Positions 16,572-26,091 of a DNA stretch of 64,000 bases are shown here, in pieces. The DNA lies in the NCBI GenBank assembly GCA_904377855.1, contig CAJFGS010000002.1:1-64000 (forward strand), written 5' to 3'. The first letter of the stretch is position 1, and every line of letters begins with the position of its first letter. Origin of the DNA: Candidatus Avimonas merdigallinarum (lineage in GTDB: Bacteria; Bacillota; Clostridia; Oscillospirales; Acutalibacteraceae). Below the pieces are notes generated by a model. It did not search any database. It saw nothing but the letters and a program-made list of their open reading frames with translations, and was not told the origin of the DNA. A program made the translations under genes and the position numbers.

Positions 16572-17444
16572 ATGAAAAACAGAAAACCCATGAGCGCGGA
16601 AACCCTCTATAAAATTTTCATCTTTGTGGTGCTGATTGCGTTTGCTGTCACCATCATTGTGCCGGTGGGCTGGGCGTTCCTGGCGTCCATCAAGCAGAAC
16701 AGCGAGTTTTACGGCAACCCCTGGTCCCTGCCGAAGGGCTTCCATTACCAGAACTTTATCGACGCCTTCCAGAAGGCGAAAATGGGCTCCTACTTCCTCA
16801 ACTCGGTGATCGTGACGGCCCTGGGCCTGGCCATCCTGCTGATCGTGGCCCTACCCGCCGCCTACGTGCTGGCGCGCTACCGCTTCCGCGGCCGGAAAAT
16901 CCTGAACGTCGCCTTCATGGGCGGGCTGTTCATCAACGTCAACTATATCGTGGTCCCGATCTTCCTGATGCTGGTGGACGTCGACTCCCTGTTCGGCAGA
17001 TCCATCCTTGTCAACAACCTCTTTGTCGTGGGGCTTATCTACGCATCCACCGCGCTCCCCTTCACCATCTACCTGCTGTCCAGCTATTTCGCCACCCTGC
17101 CCAAGGACTATGAGGAAGCGGCGTATGTGGACGGGAGCGGCTATTTCCGCACCATGGTGCAGATTATCATGCCGATGGCGAAGCCCAGCATCATCACGGT
17201 CATTCTGTTCAACTTCCTGTCCTTCTGGAACGAGTATATCATCTCGATGACCCTGCTGACCGAGGATTCGCTCAAGACGCTGCCGGTCGGCCTGATGAAC
17301 CTGATGAAAGCCCAGAACGCCGCCATGGAATACGGGCAGATGTACGCGGGCCTGGTCATCGTCATGCTGCCGACCCTCATCCTGTATATTATGGTGCAGA
17401 AGAAGCTGACCCAGGGCATGACGGTCGGCGGGATCAAGGGATAA
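16572..17444 (+). CDS. ABC sugar permease, MalG/UgpE type
   Basis: 290 residues with six hydrophobic segments; the gene starts 12 bp after the first permease gene. The EAA loop is EEAAYVDGSGYFRTMVQIIMP (about 178-198). The N-terminal segment ends VPVGWAFLASIKQ, typical of MalG/UgpE. It pairs with the preceding permease. The locus lacks its own nucleotide-binding subunit. Confidence 0.92.
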   Translation: MKNRKPMSAETLYKIFIFVVLIAFAVTIIVPVGWAFLASIKQNSEFYGNPWSLPKGFHYQNFIDAFQKAKMGSYFLNSVIVTALGLAILLIVALPAAYVLARYRFRGRKILNVAFMGGLFINVNYIVVPIFLMLVDVDSLFGRSILVNNLFVVGLIYASTALPFTIYLLSSYFATLPKDYEEAAYVDGSGYFRTMVQIIMPMAKPSIITVILFNFLSFWNEYIISMTLLTEDSLKTLPVGLMNLMKAQNAAMEYGQMYAGLVIVMLPTLILYIMVQKKLTQGMTVGGIKG

Positions 17445-17465
17445 GCCGGAAAGGAGAGGACGGAC

Positions 17466-17702
17466 ATGAATTTTCTTAAAGCATTGGCGGTCATCATCGC
17501 ATTTTTCGGCTGCGCCGCGCTGGTTATCATCGGGCAGGCGCACGAAGGGATCGGCTGGCTTGGGCTGATGCTGCTCGGTTTGGCCGGCCTGCTTGTGCTC
17601 CTGTTCCTGTACAACCGCCGGTATACCCGGGCGGACCGGCTGCAGAAAAAGCAGATGAAGGCCCGGGAACAGGAACAGCGCCGGGGCCAGCCTCACGCCT
17701 GA
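17466..17702 (+). CDS. Small two-helix membrane protein in the GH112 operon
   Basis: A 78-residue protein with two transmembrane helices (about 5-25 and 32-50) and a strongly charged cytoplasmic tail (RADRLQKKQMKAREQEQRR). The gene lies 21 bp after the permease and 22 bp before the phosphorylase, with GGAAAGGAGAGG before the ATG, so it is clearly translated with the operon. Family not recognised. A role in stabilising or tuning the transporter is possible but unproven. Its small size and position make it easy to miss in annotation. Confidence 0.8.
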   Translation: MNFLKALAVIIAFFGCAALVIIGQAHEGIGWLGLMLLGLAGLLVLLFLYNRRYTRADRLQKKQMKAREQEQRRGQPHA

Positions 17703-17724
17703 ACGGGAAAGAGAGGGATCCGCT

Positions 17725-19902
17725 ATGACGAATGAGAAGAAAAGAACCGGACGGGTGACCATCCCGACCGATGTGGACGTGGTTCCGCAGACGCTGGAAC
17801 TCATGAAACTGTGGGGGGCCGACGCCATCCGCGACTGCGACGGCACGGACTACCCCGAGGAACTCAAAGGGGTGGGCGCCAAGGTCTATTCCACCTACTA
17901 CACCACCCGGAAGGACAACGCCTGGGCGAAGGCGAACCCGGACGAAATCCAACAGATGTACCTGATGACCCCCCACCGTACGGCGGTTTCGGACACCCTG
18001 TCCATCCATCTGATGGAGGGGCTGTACCCCGATATGCTCGCGGTGAACAGCCGGGACGACATCCGCCGCTGGTGGGAAGTCATCGACCGCACCACCGGGG
18101 AGGTGCTCCCGGCGGACCGCTGGGATTACAGCGAAGAAACCGGCGACGTGACCATCCGGGCGCAGGCGTACCATGAGTACACCGTCAGCTTCCTGGCGTA
18201 TATCCTGTGGGACCCGGTGCATATGTACAACGCGGTCACCAACGACTGGAAGGGGGTGGAGCACCAGATCACCTTCGACGTCCGCCAGCCCAAGACCCAC
18301 GAATTTACCATGAAGCGGCTCCGCCGCTTTATCGAGGAGCACCCGTATGTGGACGTCATCCGCTTCACCACCTTCTTCCACCAGTTCACCCTGGTGTTCG
18401 ACGAGCTGGCGCGGGAAAAATACGTGGACTGGTACGGCTATTCCGCCAGCGTCAGCCCCTATATCCTGGAGCAGTTTGAGCGGGAAGCCGGCTACCCATT
18501 CCGGCCGGAATATATCATCGACCAGGGGTATATGAACAACACCTACCGGGTGCCGAGCAAGGAATTCCGGGACTTCCAGGCCTTCCAGCGCCGGGAAGTG
18601 GCCAAACTCGCCAGGGAGATGGTGGACATCACCCACGAGATGGGGAAGGAAGCCATGATGTTCCTGGGCGACCACTGGATCGGCACCGAGCCGTTTATGC
18701 CGGAATTCCAGGCCATCGGGCTGGACGCGGTGGTGGGCAGCGTCGGCAACGGCGCGACCCTCCGCTTAATCAGCGACATCCCCGGCGTAAAGTATACCGA
18801 GGGGCGCTTCCTGCCCTATTTCTTCCCCGACACCTTCCACGAGGGCGGCGACCCGGTGCGGGAGGCCAAGGTCAACTGGGTGACCGCCCGCCGCGCGATC
18901 CTGCGCAAGCCGATCGACCGGATCGGCTACGGCGGCTACCTGAAGCTGGCGCTGGAGTTCCCGGAATTTGTGGAGTATGTGAAGAGCGTCTGCGACGAGT
19001 TCCGGGAGCTGTATGAGAACATCCGCGGCACCACGCCCTACTGCGTCAAGAAGGTGGCTGTGCTCAACTGCTGGGGGAAGATGCGCGCATGGGGGAACCA
19101 TATGGTCCACCATGCGATCTATTACAAGCAGAATTATTCCTATGCCGGGGTGATCGAAGCGCTCAGCGGCGCCCCGTTCGACGTGCAGTTCCTCTCCTTC
19201 GACGATATCCGCGCCAACCCCGGGGTGCTGGACGGGTTCGACGTGGTTCTCAACGTCGGGGACGCGTACACCGCGTATTCCGGCGGGGAAAACTGGACGG
19301 ACGAGGCCGTCGTTTCCGCCCTGCGCCGTTTTGTCCACCGGGGCGGCGGGCTCATTGGGGTGGGCGAGCCTACCGCCTGCCAGCATGAGGGCCGCTTCTT
19401 CCAGCTGGCCGGGGTGCTCGGCGTGGAGGAGGAAACCGGCTTCACCCTATCTTTGGATAAATACAATTGGGAGGAGCATCCCCACTTTATCACCGAGGAC
19501 TGCCCGGGCGACATCGATTTCGGCGAGGGGAAGAAGAACATCTACGCCCTGCCGGATACGCAGGTGCTCCGCCAGATAGACAAGGGCGTGCAGCTGGCGG
19601 CGAACGACTTCGGCGGGGGCCGGGCGGTGTATATCAGCGGCCTGCCGTACAGCTTTGAAAATTCCCGCCTGCTTTACCGCGCCATCCTGTGGGCCTCCCA
19701 CGGAGAGGAACTGCTGCACCACTGGTTCAGCGAGAACTATAACGTAGAGGTGCACGCCTACGTCAAAAACGGCAAGTACTGCGTGGTCAACAACACCTAT
19801 GCTCCGCAGAGCACCACGGTCTACCGCGGGGACGGCAGTTCCTTCCGGCTGGATATGGACGCGAACGAGATCCGCTGGTATGAGACTGACGCGGAGGGAT
19901 AA
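17725..19902 (+). CDS. lnpA: GH112 phosphorylase: 1,3-beta-galactosyl-N-acetylhexosamine phosphorylase
   Basis: 725 residues, the normal length of glycoside hydrolase family 112. It cleaves Gal-beta-1,3-GlcNAc or Gal-beta-1,3-GalNAc with phosphate, giving galactose-1-phosphate and the free HexNAc in the cytoplasm. The N-terminal TIM-barrel begins with TIPTDVDVVPQTLELMKLWG and RDCDGTDYPEE. Asp316 in GDHWIGTEP lies where the general acid is found in the Bifidobacterium longum enzyme (Asp313, from memory). A middle flavodoxin-like domain and a C-terminal beta-domain follow. The same family includes galactosyl-rhamnose phosphorylases; neighbouring transporter and NahK-like kinase genes favour a HexNAc disaccharide. 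There is no signal peptide, so the sugar must be imported intact. Confidence 0.93.
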   Translation: MTNEKKRTGRVTIPTDVDVVPQTLELMKLWGADAIRDCDGTDYPEELKGVGAKVYSTYYTTRKDNAWAKANPDEIQQMYLMTPHRTAVSDTLSIHLMEGLYPDMLAVNSRDDIRRWWEVIDRTTGEVLPADRWDYSEETGDVTIRAQAYHEYTVSFLAYILWDPVHMYNAVTNDWKGVEHQITFDVRQPKTHEFTMKRLRRFIEEHPYVDVIRFTTFFHQFTLVFDELAREKYVDWYGYSASVSPYILEQFEREAGYPFRPEYIIDQGYMNNTYRVPSKEFRDFQAFQRREVAKLAREMVDITHEMGKEAMMFLGDHWIGTEPFMPEFQAIGLDAVVGSVGNGATLRLISDIPGVKYTEGRFLPYFFPDTFHEGGDPVREAKVNWVTARRAILRKPIDRIGYGGYLKLALEFPEFVEYVKSVCDEFRELYENIRGTTPYCVKKVAVLNCWGKMRAWGNHMVHHAIYYKQNYSYAGVIEALSGAPFDVQFLSFDDIRANPGVLDGFDVVLNVGDAYTAYSGGENWTDEAVVSALRRFVHRGGGLIGVGEPTACQHEGRFFQLAGVLGVEEETGFTLSLDKYNWEEHPHFITEDCPGDIDFGEGKKNIYALPDTQVLRQIDKGVQLAANDFGGGRAVYISGLPYSFENSRLLYRAILWASHGEELLHHWFSENYNVEVHAYVKNGKYCVVNNTYAPQSTTVYRGDGSSFRLDMDANEIRWYETDAEG

Positions 19903-20051
19903 GCGGATCCTCCCGCGAGGGCTGTGTGCCGGGCGCTTGCCCCTTGGCCATGGCCGCCGGATATGGGGCAGGCGCTTCGCACCGATCCGACAAATCCTTT
20001 GGCTGTTTGGCTATCGCTTTTCCCGGGACCGCAGGCTAAAATCAAAGAAAA

Positions 20052-20146
20052 CGGGATGCCGGAATGCCCGGACGGCCTTTGCGGCCGGCATCCCATCGCC
20101 AACGAATCCGGCGGAGCCGTGGGCATGGTAAGGAGACGGCTCCGCC
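20052..20146 (+). other. Two hairpins between phosphorylase and nucleotidyltransferase genes
   Basis: Perfect 10-bp (20056-20065 with 20090-20099, approximate) and 11-bp (about 20112-20146) inverted repeats lie in the 270-bp spacer. Neither has a T-run. They may stabilise or process the mRNA, or they may simply reflect high GC. Confidence 0.35.
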
Positions 20147-20172
20147 GCCTGCATACGGAAAGGGTGAAGAAG

Positions 20173-21096
20173 TTGAAAAAACCGGTATTGGTCGTCATGG
20201 CGGCCGGCATGGGATCCCGCTACGGCGGGCTCAAGCAGATCGATCCGGTGGGACGGCACGGGGAGGTCATCGTGGACTATTCGATTTACGATGCCCTGCG
20301 CGCCGGGTTTGAGCGGATTGTGTTTGTCATCAAGAAAGAGATCGAAGAGGATTTTTACGATGTGATCGGCCGCCGGATGGAAAAGCAGGCGCAGGTTTCG
20401 TATGCTTTCCAGCGGCTGGACGATCTGCCCCCGGGCTATGCCTTCCCTGCGGGCCGTACAAAGCCGTGGGGCACCGCCCAGGCGGTTTACAGCATCCGGG
20501 ACATCGTGGACGCGCCCTTTGCGGTGATTAACGCCGACGATTATTACGGGCCGCAGGCTTTCCAGCTGATTTACGACCATCTCAGCGCCCTGCCGGAGGA
20601 GGGGGCGGTCCTCCCCTTCTGCATGGTGGGATACCGCCTGAAGAATACCCTGACCGAATACGGCCATGTGGCCCGCGGGGTCTGCGCGGTGGACGGGGAC
20701 GGCTTCCTGCGGGAAGTGGTGGAACATACCCACATTGAGAAAACGCCGGACGGCGCCCGCTTTACCGAGGACGGCGGGAAAACCTGGGCCGCGCTGGATC
20801 CGGATTCGGTGGTTTCCATGAACCTCTGGGGCTTCACCCCCGGCCTGCTGAAGGAAATCGGCGCGCTTTTCCCCGCATTCCTGGACAAGGCGCTGGAAGC
20901 CGACCCGCTCAAGGGCGAGTACCAGCTGCCTACGGTGGTGAATACCCTGCTGCAGGAAGGGAGGGCCACGGTGAAGGTCCTCACCAGCCCGGACAAGTGG
21001 TGCGGCGTTACCTATAAAGAGGACAAGCCGGCGGTCATGGAAGCGATTGCGGAAAAGCACCGCTCCGGCCTGTATCCGGAACCTCTGTGGAAATAA
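20173..21096 (+). CDS. Sugar-1-phosphate nucleotidyltransferase (locus copy A)
   Basis: About 307 residues from TTG 20173 (MKKPVLVVMAAGMGSR), where GAAAGGG sits 8 nt upstream; a GTG three codons earlier is an alternative. It has a Rossmann-like NTP-transferase fold. The nucleotide loop is MAAGMGSRYGG followed by LKQIDPVG, and the metal site is VINADDYYG. In this context it probably joins HexNAc-1-phosphate or galactose-1-phosphate to UTP, taking the place of the LnpC uridylyltransferase of bifidobacteria, which is from another family. A clear paralogue lies at 45.9 kb, roughly half identical by eye. The sugar specificity of each copy is unknown. Confidence 0.85.
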   Translation: MKKPVLVVMAAGMGSRYGGLKQIDPVGRHGEVIVDYSIYDALRAGFERIVFVIKKEIEEDFYDVIGRRMEKQAQVSYAFQRLDDLPPGYAFPAGRTKPWGTAQAVYSIRDIVDAPFAVINADDYYGPQAFQLIYDHLSALPEEGAVLPFCMVGYRLKNTLTEYGHVARGVCAVDGDGFLREVVEHTHIEKTPDGARFTEDGGKTWAALDPDSVVSMNLWGFTPGLLKEIGALFPAFLDKALEADPLKGEYQLPTVVNTLLQEGRATVKVLTSPDKWCGVTYKEDKPAVMEAIAEKHRSGLYPEPLWK

Positions 21097-21116
21097 GCGG
21101 GAAAGGGGAGATTGGG

Positions 21117-22250
21117 ATGGCAGGGAATATTCTCCGCCCCACGGCGGACGTCCTCGCTGCATTTGACTTCGGGGGGGAAGTCGCCGGCGCCCTCCGGTAT
21201 GGGGAGGGGCATATCAACGATACCTTTGCCGTTTATGTGCAGCTTCCGGACGGGGAAGCGCGGCGGTTTATCCTCCAGCGGATCAACACGCAGGTGTTCA
21301 CAAACCCGGCCCGGCTGATGGAAAACATCGAAGGGGTGACCGCCTTCCTTCGGAAAAAGATCACAGCGGCCGGCGGGGATCCGCAGCGGGAAACCCTGAC
21401 TGTGATCCGCACCCGGGCCGGTAGGCTCTTCTACACCGACGCGGAGGGGGGCGCATGGCGCTGCTATCCCTTTATCGAAGGGGGCGTCTGCCTGCAGAAG
21501 GCGGAAACGCCGGAGCAGTTCGCCGCCGCCGGCCGGAGTTTCGGGCGGTTCCTCCGCCTACTGGAGGATTACCCCGCCGGCACCCTGTATGAAACCATTG
21601 AAAAATTCCACGATACCCGCGACCGGCTGGCGAAATTCCGGGCGGCGCTGGAGGCGGACGCCCTCGGCCGCGCGAAGGAGGCGCCGGAGGAAATCCGGTT
21701 CGTGCTGGAGCATGCGGGGGACTGCGCGGTGCTGATGGATCAGCTGGAAGCCGGGCGGCTGCCGCTGCGGGTGACCCATAACGACACCAAGCTCAACAAC
21801 ATCATCCTGGATAAGCGCACCGGCGAGGGGCTGTGCGTGATCGATCTGGACACCATCATGCCGGGCCTGGCGCTCAACGATTACGGCGATTCCATCCGTT
21901 TCGGGGCGACCACGGCCGCGGAGGACGAGCCGGACCTTTCCAAGGTGCATTTTGACCTGGGGCTGTACGCCGCCTATACCCGCGGGTACATGGAGGCCGC
22001 CGGCGATGCGCTGACCGCCGCGGAGAAGGAAAACCTCCCCTGGGGCGCCAAGCTGATGACCCTGGAGTGCGGCATCCGCTTCCTGACCGACTATCTGCAG
22101 GGGGACACCTATTTTAAAATCCACCGTCCCGGCCACAACCTCGACCGCTGCCGCACCCAGTTCAAGCTGGTGGCGGATATGGAGCGGGAATGGGAAGAGA
22201 TGCATGCGGTTGTCCGTGCCTGCGGCGGCCCTCCTTCGGACAAAGGATAA
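21117..22250 (+). CDS. nahK: NahK-like N-acetylhexosamine 1-kinase (APH fold)
   Basis: 377 residues with GAAAGGGGAG before ATG. It has the fold of aminoglycoside phosphotransferases. Brenner's motif is VTHNDTKLNNI with catalytic Asp223. The metal-binding motif is IDLDTIMPG, followed by NDYGDSIRFGA. Substrate loops GHINDTFAVYV and FILQRINTQVF match NahK/LnpB. The enzyme uses ATP to make GlcNAc-1-P or GalNAc-1-P, feeding the nucleotidyltransferase 20 bp upstream. It is the last gene of the operon and ends at a strong terminator. A paralogue lies at 46.8 kb. Confidence 0.9.
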   Translation: MAGNILRPTADVLAAFDFGGEVAGALRYGEGHINDTFAVYVQLPDGEARRFILQRINTQVFTNPARLMENIEGVTAFLRKKITAAGGDPQRETLTVIRTRAGRLFYTDAEGGAWRCYPFIEGGVCLQKAETPEQFAAAGRSFGRFLRLLEDYPAGTLYETIEKFHDTRDRLAKFRAALEADALGRAKEAPEEIRFVLEHAGDCAVLMDQLEAGRLPLRVTHNDTKLNNIILDKRTGEGLCVIDLDTIMPGLALNDYGDSIRFGATTAAEDEPDLSKVHFDLGLYAAYTRGYMEAAGDALTAAEKENLPWGAKLMTLECGIRFLTDYLQGDTYFKIHRPGHNLDRCRTQFKLVADMEREWEEMHAVVRACGGPPSDKG

Positions 22251-22255
22251 TACCA

Positions 22256-22287
22256 AAAAAGCGCTTGCCGGCCGGCAAGCGCTTTTT
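22256..22287 (+). terminator. Terminator of the GH112 operon
   Basis: A 22-bp perfect palindrome (22261-22282) is flanked by A5 and T5. It can also stop the convergent gene at 22302. Confidence 0.9.
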
Positions 22288-22301
22288 CGTCCTGTGAACG
22301 G

Positions 22302-22835
22302 TCAGGAACGGAGGGGGAGAATACTCAGGGTGGCCATGGTGTCGCTGGGGCCGGGGCTGTCCAGCCGGAAGTCCCGGGAAGAGGCGAGCCGGAGGGCGCA
22401 GGGGGCGGCGGCCTCCCAGATGACCTGGGCGGCAAAGGAAGCGGAGCCGCTCCCCGGCGGCTTCCAGACCCGCAGGACCGAGCCGGGGAGGTTCCTGCCG
22501 TCCGCCTGCAGGCAGAACACCGTGTTCAGCGGCTTGGCGGCGGGCAGATGCAGCGTATACGCCGCCTGGTAGAAGCCCGGCGCGGGAATCCGCACCTTGC
22601 CGCCCTCCCGGGTGAATCCGCCCCCCAGCAGGCACTCCCCGCAGAAGGGGATCTCGCCGGAACGCCGGCAGACCTCCAGCGTGCCGCTCTGAGTCAGATA
22701 GGCGAAGGCCTCCCGCGGGCAGGGGCAGGGCGGCGGACAGGGCTTGCACTCCGACGGCGGGCGGGGGCACTCCGGCGGTTCGGGCCGGCACGGGCCGGGC
22801 GCGCCGCGGCCGTGCTGCGGAAAGGGAAAGGGCAT
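22302..22835 (-). CDS. Cys/Pro-rich protein with C1q/BclA-like C-terminal domain, probable spore-surface protein
   Basis: 177 residues. Residues 1-45 are a Pro/Cys-rich leader (CRPEPPECPRPPSE, CPPPCPCP) without a signal peptide. The rest resembles the jelly-roll domain that caps collagen-like spore glycoproteins such as BclA (GFYQAAYTLHLPAA, then NTVFCLQADGRNLPGSV). The ribosome site is GAGGGAGGTG. In spore formers such proteins are made in the mother cell and decorate the exosporium or coat. The Gly-X-Y repeat is absent here, replaced by the short Pro/Cys stretch. The fold assignment is by pattern only. Confidence 0.6.
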   Translation of the reverse strand: MPFPFPQHGRGAPGPCRPEPPECPRPPSECKPCPPPCPCPREAFAYLTQSGTLEVCRRSGEIPFCGECLLGGGFTREGGKVRIPAPGFYQAAYTLHLPAAKPLNTVFCLQADGRNLPGSVLRVWKPPGSGSASFAAQVIWEAAAPCALRLASSRDFRLDSPGPSDTMATLSILPLRS

Positions 22836-23235
22836 GGTAACACCTCCCTCATGGAATCAATCGGTACATGCCATCCTATGCGGCCCCTCCGCCCGGCGAC
22901 CGGCTTTTTTCGAAAGCGGCGAGGGCTGCGGCGGCCCTTCCCGCCCGGTATTCCCTTCCCGGCGGGCTGCCGGCTCCTGCGTAGGGCCGAAGCGGCGGCG
23001 CGCCAATCGGCTTGCAGCGGCGAGGGCGGCCCGCAGCTATATCGCCGCAAACCGGCCGGAAATCCTGCCCGCCGAAAAGCCGGGGACAGGCGGCAGCGCT
23101 GCGCAATCCCCGGCTCCCGCCTTCCCCCTTCCTGAAAGGGAGGCTTTCCGAAAGGAAGAGCGCGCCGGGCAAATCCTGCAAAAAGCCCTTTCCAGGCATG
23201 CCTGGAAAGGGCTTTCTTTGTCCATGCTTTCGGTT
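22836..23235. other. 400-bp gap upstream of the Cys-rich gene
   Basis: It contains the valS terminator at 23182-23215. The rest (22850-23180) is GC-rich with several imperfect inverted repeats. No convincing gene or promoter was found. Confidence 0.5.
23182..23215 (-). terminator. Terminator of valS
   Basis: A 34-bp perfect palindrome is followed on the minus strand by T-rich DNA. Confidence 0.85.
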
Positions 23236-25857
23236 TTATGCCAGCGCCGCAAGGGACTGCTCCAGCAGGGCCAGCTTTTCCTTGAGCCGGGCCGCGTTTT
23301 CCCGCGCGGTTTCCACCACGTTGGCCGGCGCCTTGGAGAGGAAGGACTCGTTGGACAGCCGTGCCAGCGCGCCGTCCAGCTGCTTTTGTACGGCTTCCTT
23401 CTCCTTGGTCAGGCGGGCACGTTCCGCCTGCTTATCCACCAGTTCGTCCATCGGGATTTTAATGGTGGCGTCGGCGGTGACGATGCTCACCGCGCCGGCG
23501 AGGTCGAACCGCTCGCCCACCGTCACTTCGGAGGCGGAGGCCAGCCGCTCGATAAAGGCCGCGCCGCGGGTGAAGGTGTCGGCAAAGCCGGTTTCCACAT
23601 ACACCTGCGCCTTTTTGGAGGGCGGCACGTTCATCTCCGCCCGGCGGTTGCGGATGGCGCGGATGGCGTCCATTAACCGCTCCATCTCCTTCTCCTCCGC
23701 CGGGAAAGCGAGCGCCTCGTCGTAAACCGGCCAGGCGGAAACCATCAGCGCCTCCCCTTCGTGGGGCAGGGTCTGCCAGATTTCCTCCGTGATAAACGGC
23801 ATAAACGGGTGGAGAAGCTTGAGCATGCCGGTCATCACCCAGACGAGCACCTGCCGGGCGTTTGCCGCGTCCGCCCCCTGCAGGCGGGACTTGCACAGCT
23901 CGATATACCAATCGCAGAAATTATCCCAGATGAAATCGTACAGCTTCTGCACGGCGATGCCGAGTTCGAATTTTTCCAGGTTCTCGGTCACCGCTTTCGC
24001 CAGGGTGTTGAAGCGGGAGACGATCCACTTGTCCTCCAGCGTCAGCTGCGCCGGCAGCCGGAGGTCGACGGGGTTCTCCCCTACGTTCATAAGGATAAAG
24101 CGGGCGGCGTTCCACAGCTTGTTGGCGAAGTTGCGGGAAGCCTCCACCTTTTCGTCGGTGAAGCGCATGTCGTTTCCGGGGCTGTTGCCGGTGGCCAGGG
24201 TGAAGCGGAGGGCGTCCGCCCCGTACTGGCTGATGACCTCCAGCGGATCGATGCCGTTGCCCAGGGACTTGGACATCTTCCGGCCCTTGGCGTCCCGCAC
24301 CAGGCCGTGGATGAACACGGTGTGGAAGGGGGCCTGCCCCATCTGCTCCATGCCGGAAAAGATCATCCGCGCCACCCAGAAGAAGATGATGTCATACCCG
24401 GTGACCAGGGTATCGGTCGGGTAGAAATAATCGAGTTCCGGGGTCTTGTCCGGCCAGCCCAGGGTGGAGAAGGGCCACAGGGCGGAGGAGAACCAGGTGT
24501 CCAGCGTATCCTCGTCCTGGTGCAGGTGCGCGCCCCCGCATTTCGGGCAGACGGCCGGATCCTCCCGGCTGACCACCACTTCGCCGCAGTCCCCGCAATA
24601 CCAGGCCGGGATGCGGTGTCCCCACCACAGCTGGCGGGAGATGCACCAGTCGCGGATGTTCTCCATCCAGTGGTAATACACCTTTTCAAAGCGCTCGGGC
24701 ACAAATTTGGTCTCGCCCTTTTTCACCGCGTCGATCGCCGGCTCGGCCAGCGGCTTCATCTTCACAAACCACTGGGTGGACACCCGCGGCTCGATCACCG
24801 TGCCGCAGCGGTAGCAGGTGCCCACGTTGTGCTTCATGGGCTCAATCTTCACCAAGTACCCCTGTTCCTCCAGGTCCTTCACGATGGCCTTCCGGCATTC
24901 CATGATGGTCATGCCCTGGTATTTTCCGGCCAGTTCGTTCATGACGCCGCCCTCGTCGGTCACGGTCACCACCGGGAGGCTGTGGCGCAGGCCGACTTCG
25001 AAGTCGTTCGGGTCGTGGGCGGGGGTGATCTTCACCACGCCGGTGCCGAAGTCCATCTCCACATAAGCGTCGGCCACCACGGGGATTTCCTTATTCACGA
25101 GCGGCAGGATCACGTTCCTGCCCACATAGGCCGCGTACCGTTCGTCGTCCGGGTGGACGGCCACCGCCGTGTCGCCCAGCATGGTTTCGGGGCGGGTGGT
25201 GGCCAGCTCCAGATAGCCGCTCCCGTCCGCCAGGGGATACCGCAGATGATAGAACGCGGCGTCCTTCTCCTCAAACTCCACCTCCGCATCCGATATGGAG
25301 GTGCGGCAGTGGGGGCACCAGTTGATGATCCGCTCGCCGCGGTAGATCAGGCCTTTTTCGTACAGGCGGACAAAAACCTCCCGCACCGCCCGGGAGCAGC
25401 CCTCGTCCAGGGTGAAGCGCTCCCGCTCCCAGTCGCAGGAGGAGCCCATCTTTTTCAGCTGCTCGACAATCCGGTTCCCGTAGGTTTCCTTCCACTCCCA
25501 GGCGCGTTTCAGGAACCCGTCGCGGCCGACGTCTTCCTTCTTCAGCCCTTCCTTGGCCATCGCCTCCACGATTTTCGCTTCGGTGGCGATGGAAGCGTGG
25601 TCGGTGCCGGGCATCCACAGCGCCTCATACCCCTGCATCCGCCGCCAGCGGATGAGGATATCCTGCAGGGTGTTGTCCAGCGCGTGGCCCATGTGGAGCT
25701 GCCCCGTGATGTTGGGGGGCGGAATAACGATGGTATACGGCTTTTTTTCGGGGTTGACCTCGGCATGGAAATACCCGCCGTCCAGCCAGAAACGGTAGAT
25801 CCGTTCCTCCACTTCCCCCGGCTCATAGGTTTTCGCCAGCTGCTTGTGATCCGCCAT
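23236..25857 (-). CDS. valS: Valine--tRNA ligase
   Basis: About 873 residues from [13 protein letters not shown] at 25857; two ATGs up to 9 nt upstream leave too little room after GAGGG. Class I synthetase: HIGH is HMGH at 55-58 ([14 protein letters not shown]), and KMSKS is in [11 protein letters not shown] near residue 525. The CP1 editing domain contains [17 protein letters not shown]. The C-terminus has the valyl-type coiled-coil arm ([19 protein letters not shown]). Length is normal. It has its own promoter and terminator. A 19-bp palindrome in the leader lies near 25883-25901, and no T-box sequence was seen. Confidence 0.97.
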   Translation of the reverse strand: MADHKQLAKTYEPGEVEERIYRFWLDGGYFHAEVNPEKKPYTIVIPPPNITGQLHMGHALDNTLQDILIRWRRMQGYEALWMPGTDHASIATEAKIVEAMAKEGLKKEDVGRDGFLKRAWEWKETYGNRIVEQLKKMGSSCDWERERFTLDEGCSRAVREVFVRLYEKGLIYRGERIINWCPHCRTSISDAEVEFEEKDAAFYHLRYPLADGSGYLELATTRPETMLGDTAVAVHPDDERYAAYVGRNVILPLVNKEIPVVADAYVEMDFGTGVVKITPAHDPNDFEVGLRHSLPVVTVTDEGGVMNELAGKYQGMTIMECRKAIVKDLEEQGYLVKIEPMKHNVGTCYRCGTVIEPRVSTQWFVKMKPLAEPAIDAVKKGETKFVPERFEKVYYHWMENIRDWCISRQLWWGHRIPAWYCGDCGEVVVSREDPAVCPKCGGAHLHQDEDTLDTWFSSALWPFSTLGWPDKTPELDYFYPTDTLVTGYDIIFFWVARMIFSGMEQMGQAPFHTVFIHGLVRDAKGRKMSKSLGNGIDPLEVISQYGADALRFTLATGNSPGNDMRFTDEKVEASRNFANKLWNAARFILMNVGENPVDLRLPAQLTLEDKWIVSRFNTLAKAVTENLEKFELGIAVQKLYDFIWDNFCDWYIELCKSRLQGADAANARQVLVWVMTGMLKLLHPFMPFITEEIWQTLPHEGEALMVSAWPVYDEALAFPAEEKEMERLMDAIRAIRNRRAEMNVPPSKKAQVYVETGFADTFTRGAAFIERLASASEVTVGERFDLAGAVSIVTADATIKIPMDELVDKQAERARLTKEKEAVQKQLDGALARLSNESFLSKAPANVVETARENAARLKEKLALLEQSLAALA

Positions 25858-25913
25858 ATACATCATCCCTCACTGTCAGAGTCGCAGCCCGCGGCGGGCT
25901 GCATGTTCTTTTT

Positions 25914-25942
25914 ATTCTATCACACCTTGTTCCCGGTTGCAA
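25914..25942 (-). promoter_or_regulatory. Promoter of valS
   Basis: Minus strand: TTGCAA, 17-bp spacer, TAGAAT, about 55 bp before the start codon. A perfect GC palindrome (25883-25901) lies between promoter and gene. Confidence 0.6.
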
Positions 25943-26020
25943 GGCCGACCTGAAGGGCTCCGGCCGCCCCCGTTTTCCCGGGGCCCCTCCTTTTCCGGCC
26001 CGGCGCTGCTGCCCGGACGA

Positions 26021-26050
26021 AAAAAAGCCCCGCCGGACATCGGGCGGGGC
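26021..26050 (-). terminator. Terminator of the HAD/AI-2E operon
   Basis: Stem 26027-26034 with 26043-26050, then a T-run (complement of A 26020-26026) on the minus strand. Confidence 0.85.
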
Positions 26051-26091
26051 GGGAAGCGCGGTAGGCGGAAGCCGCCTCCCGCGTGCGGGCG

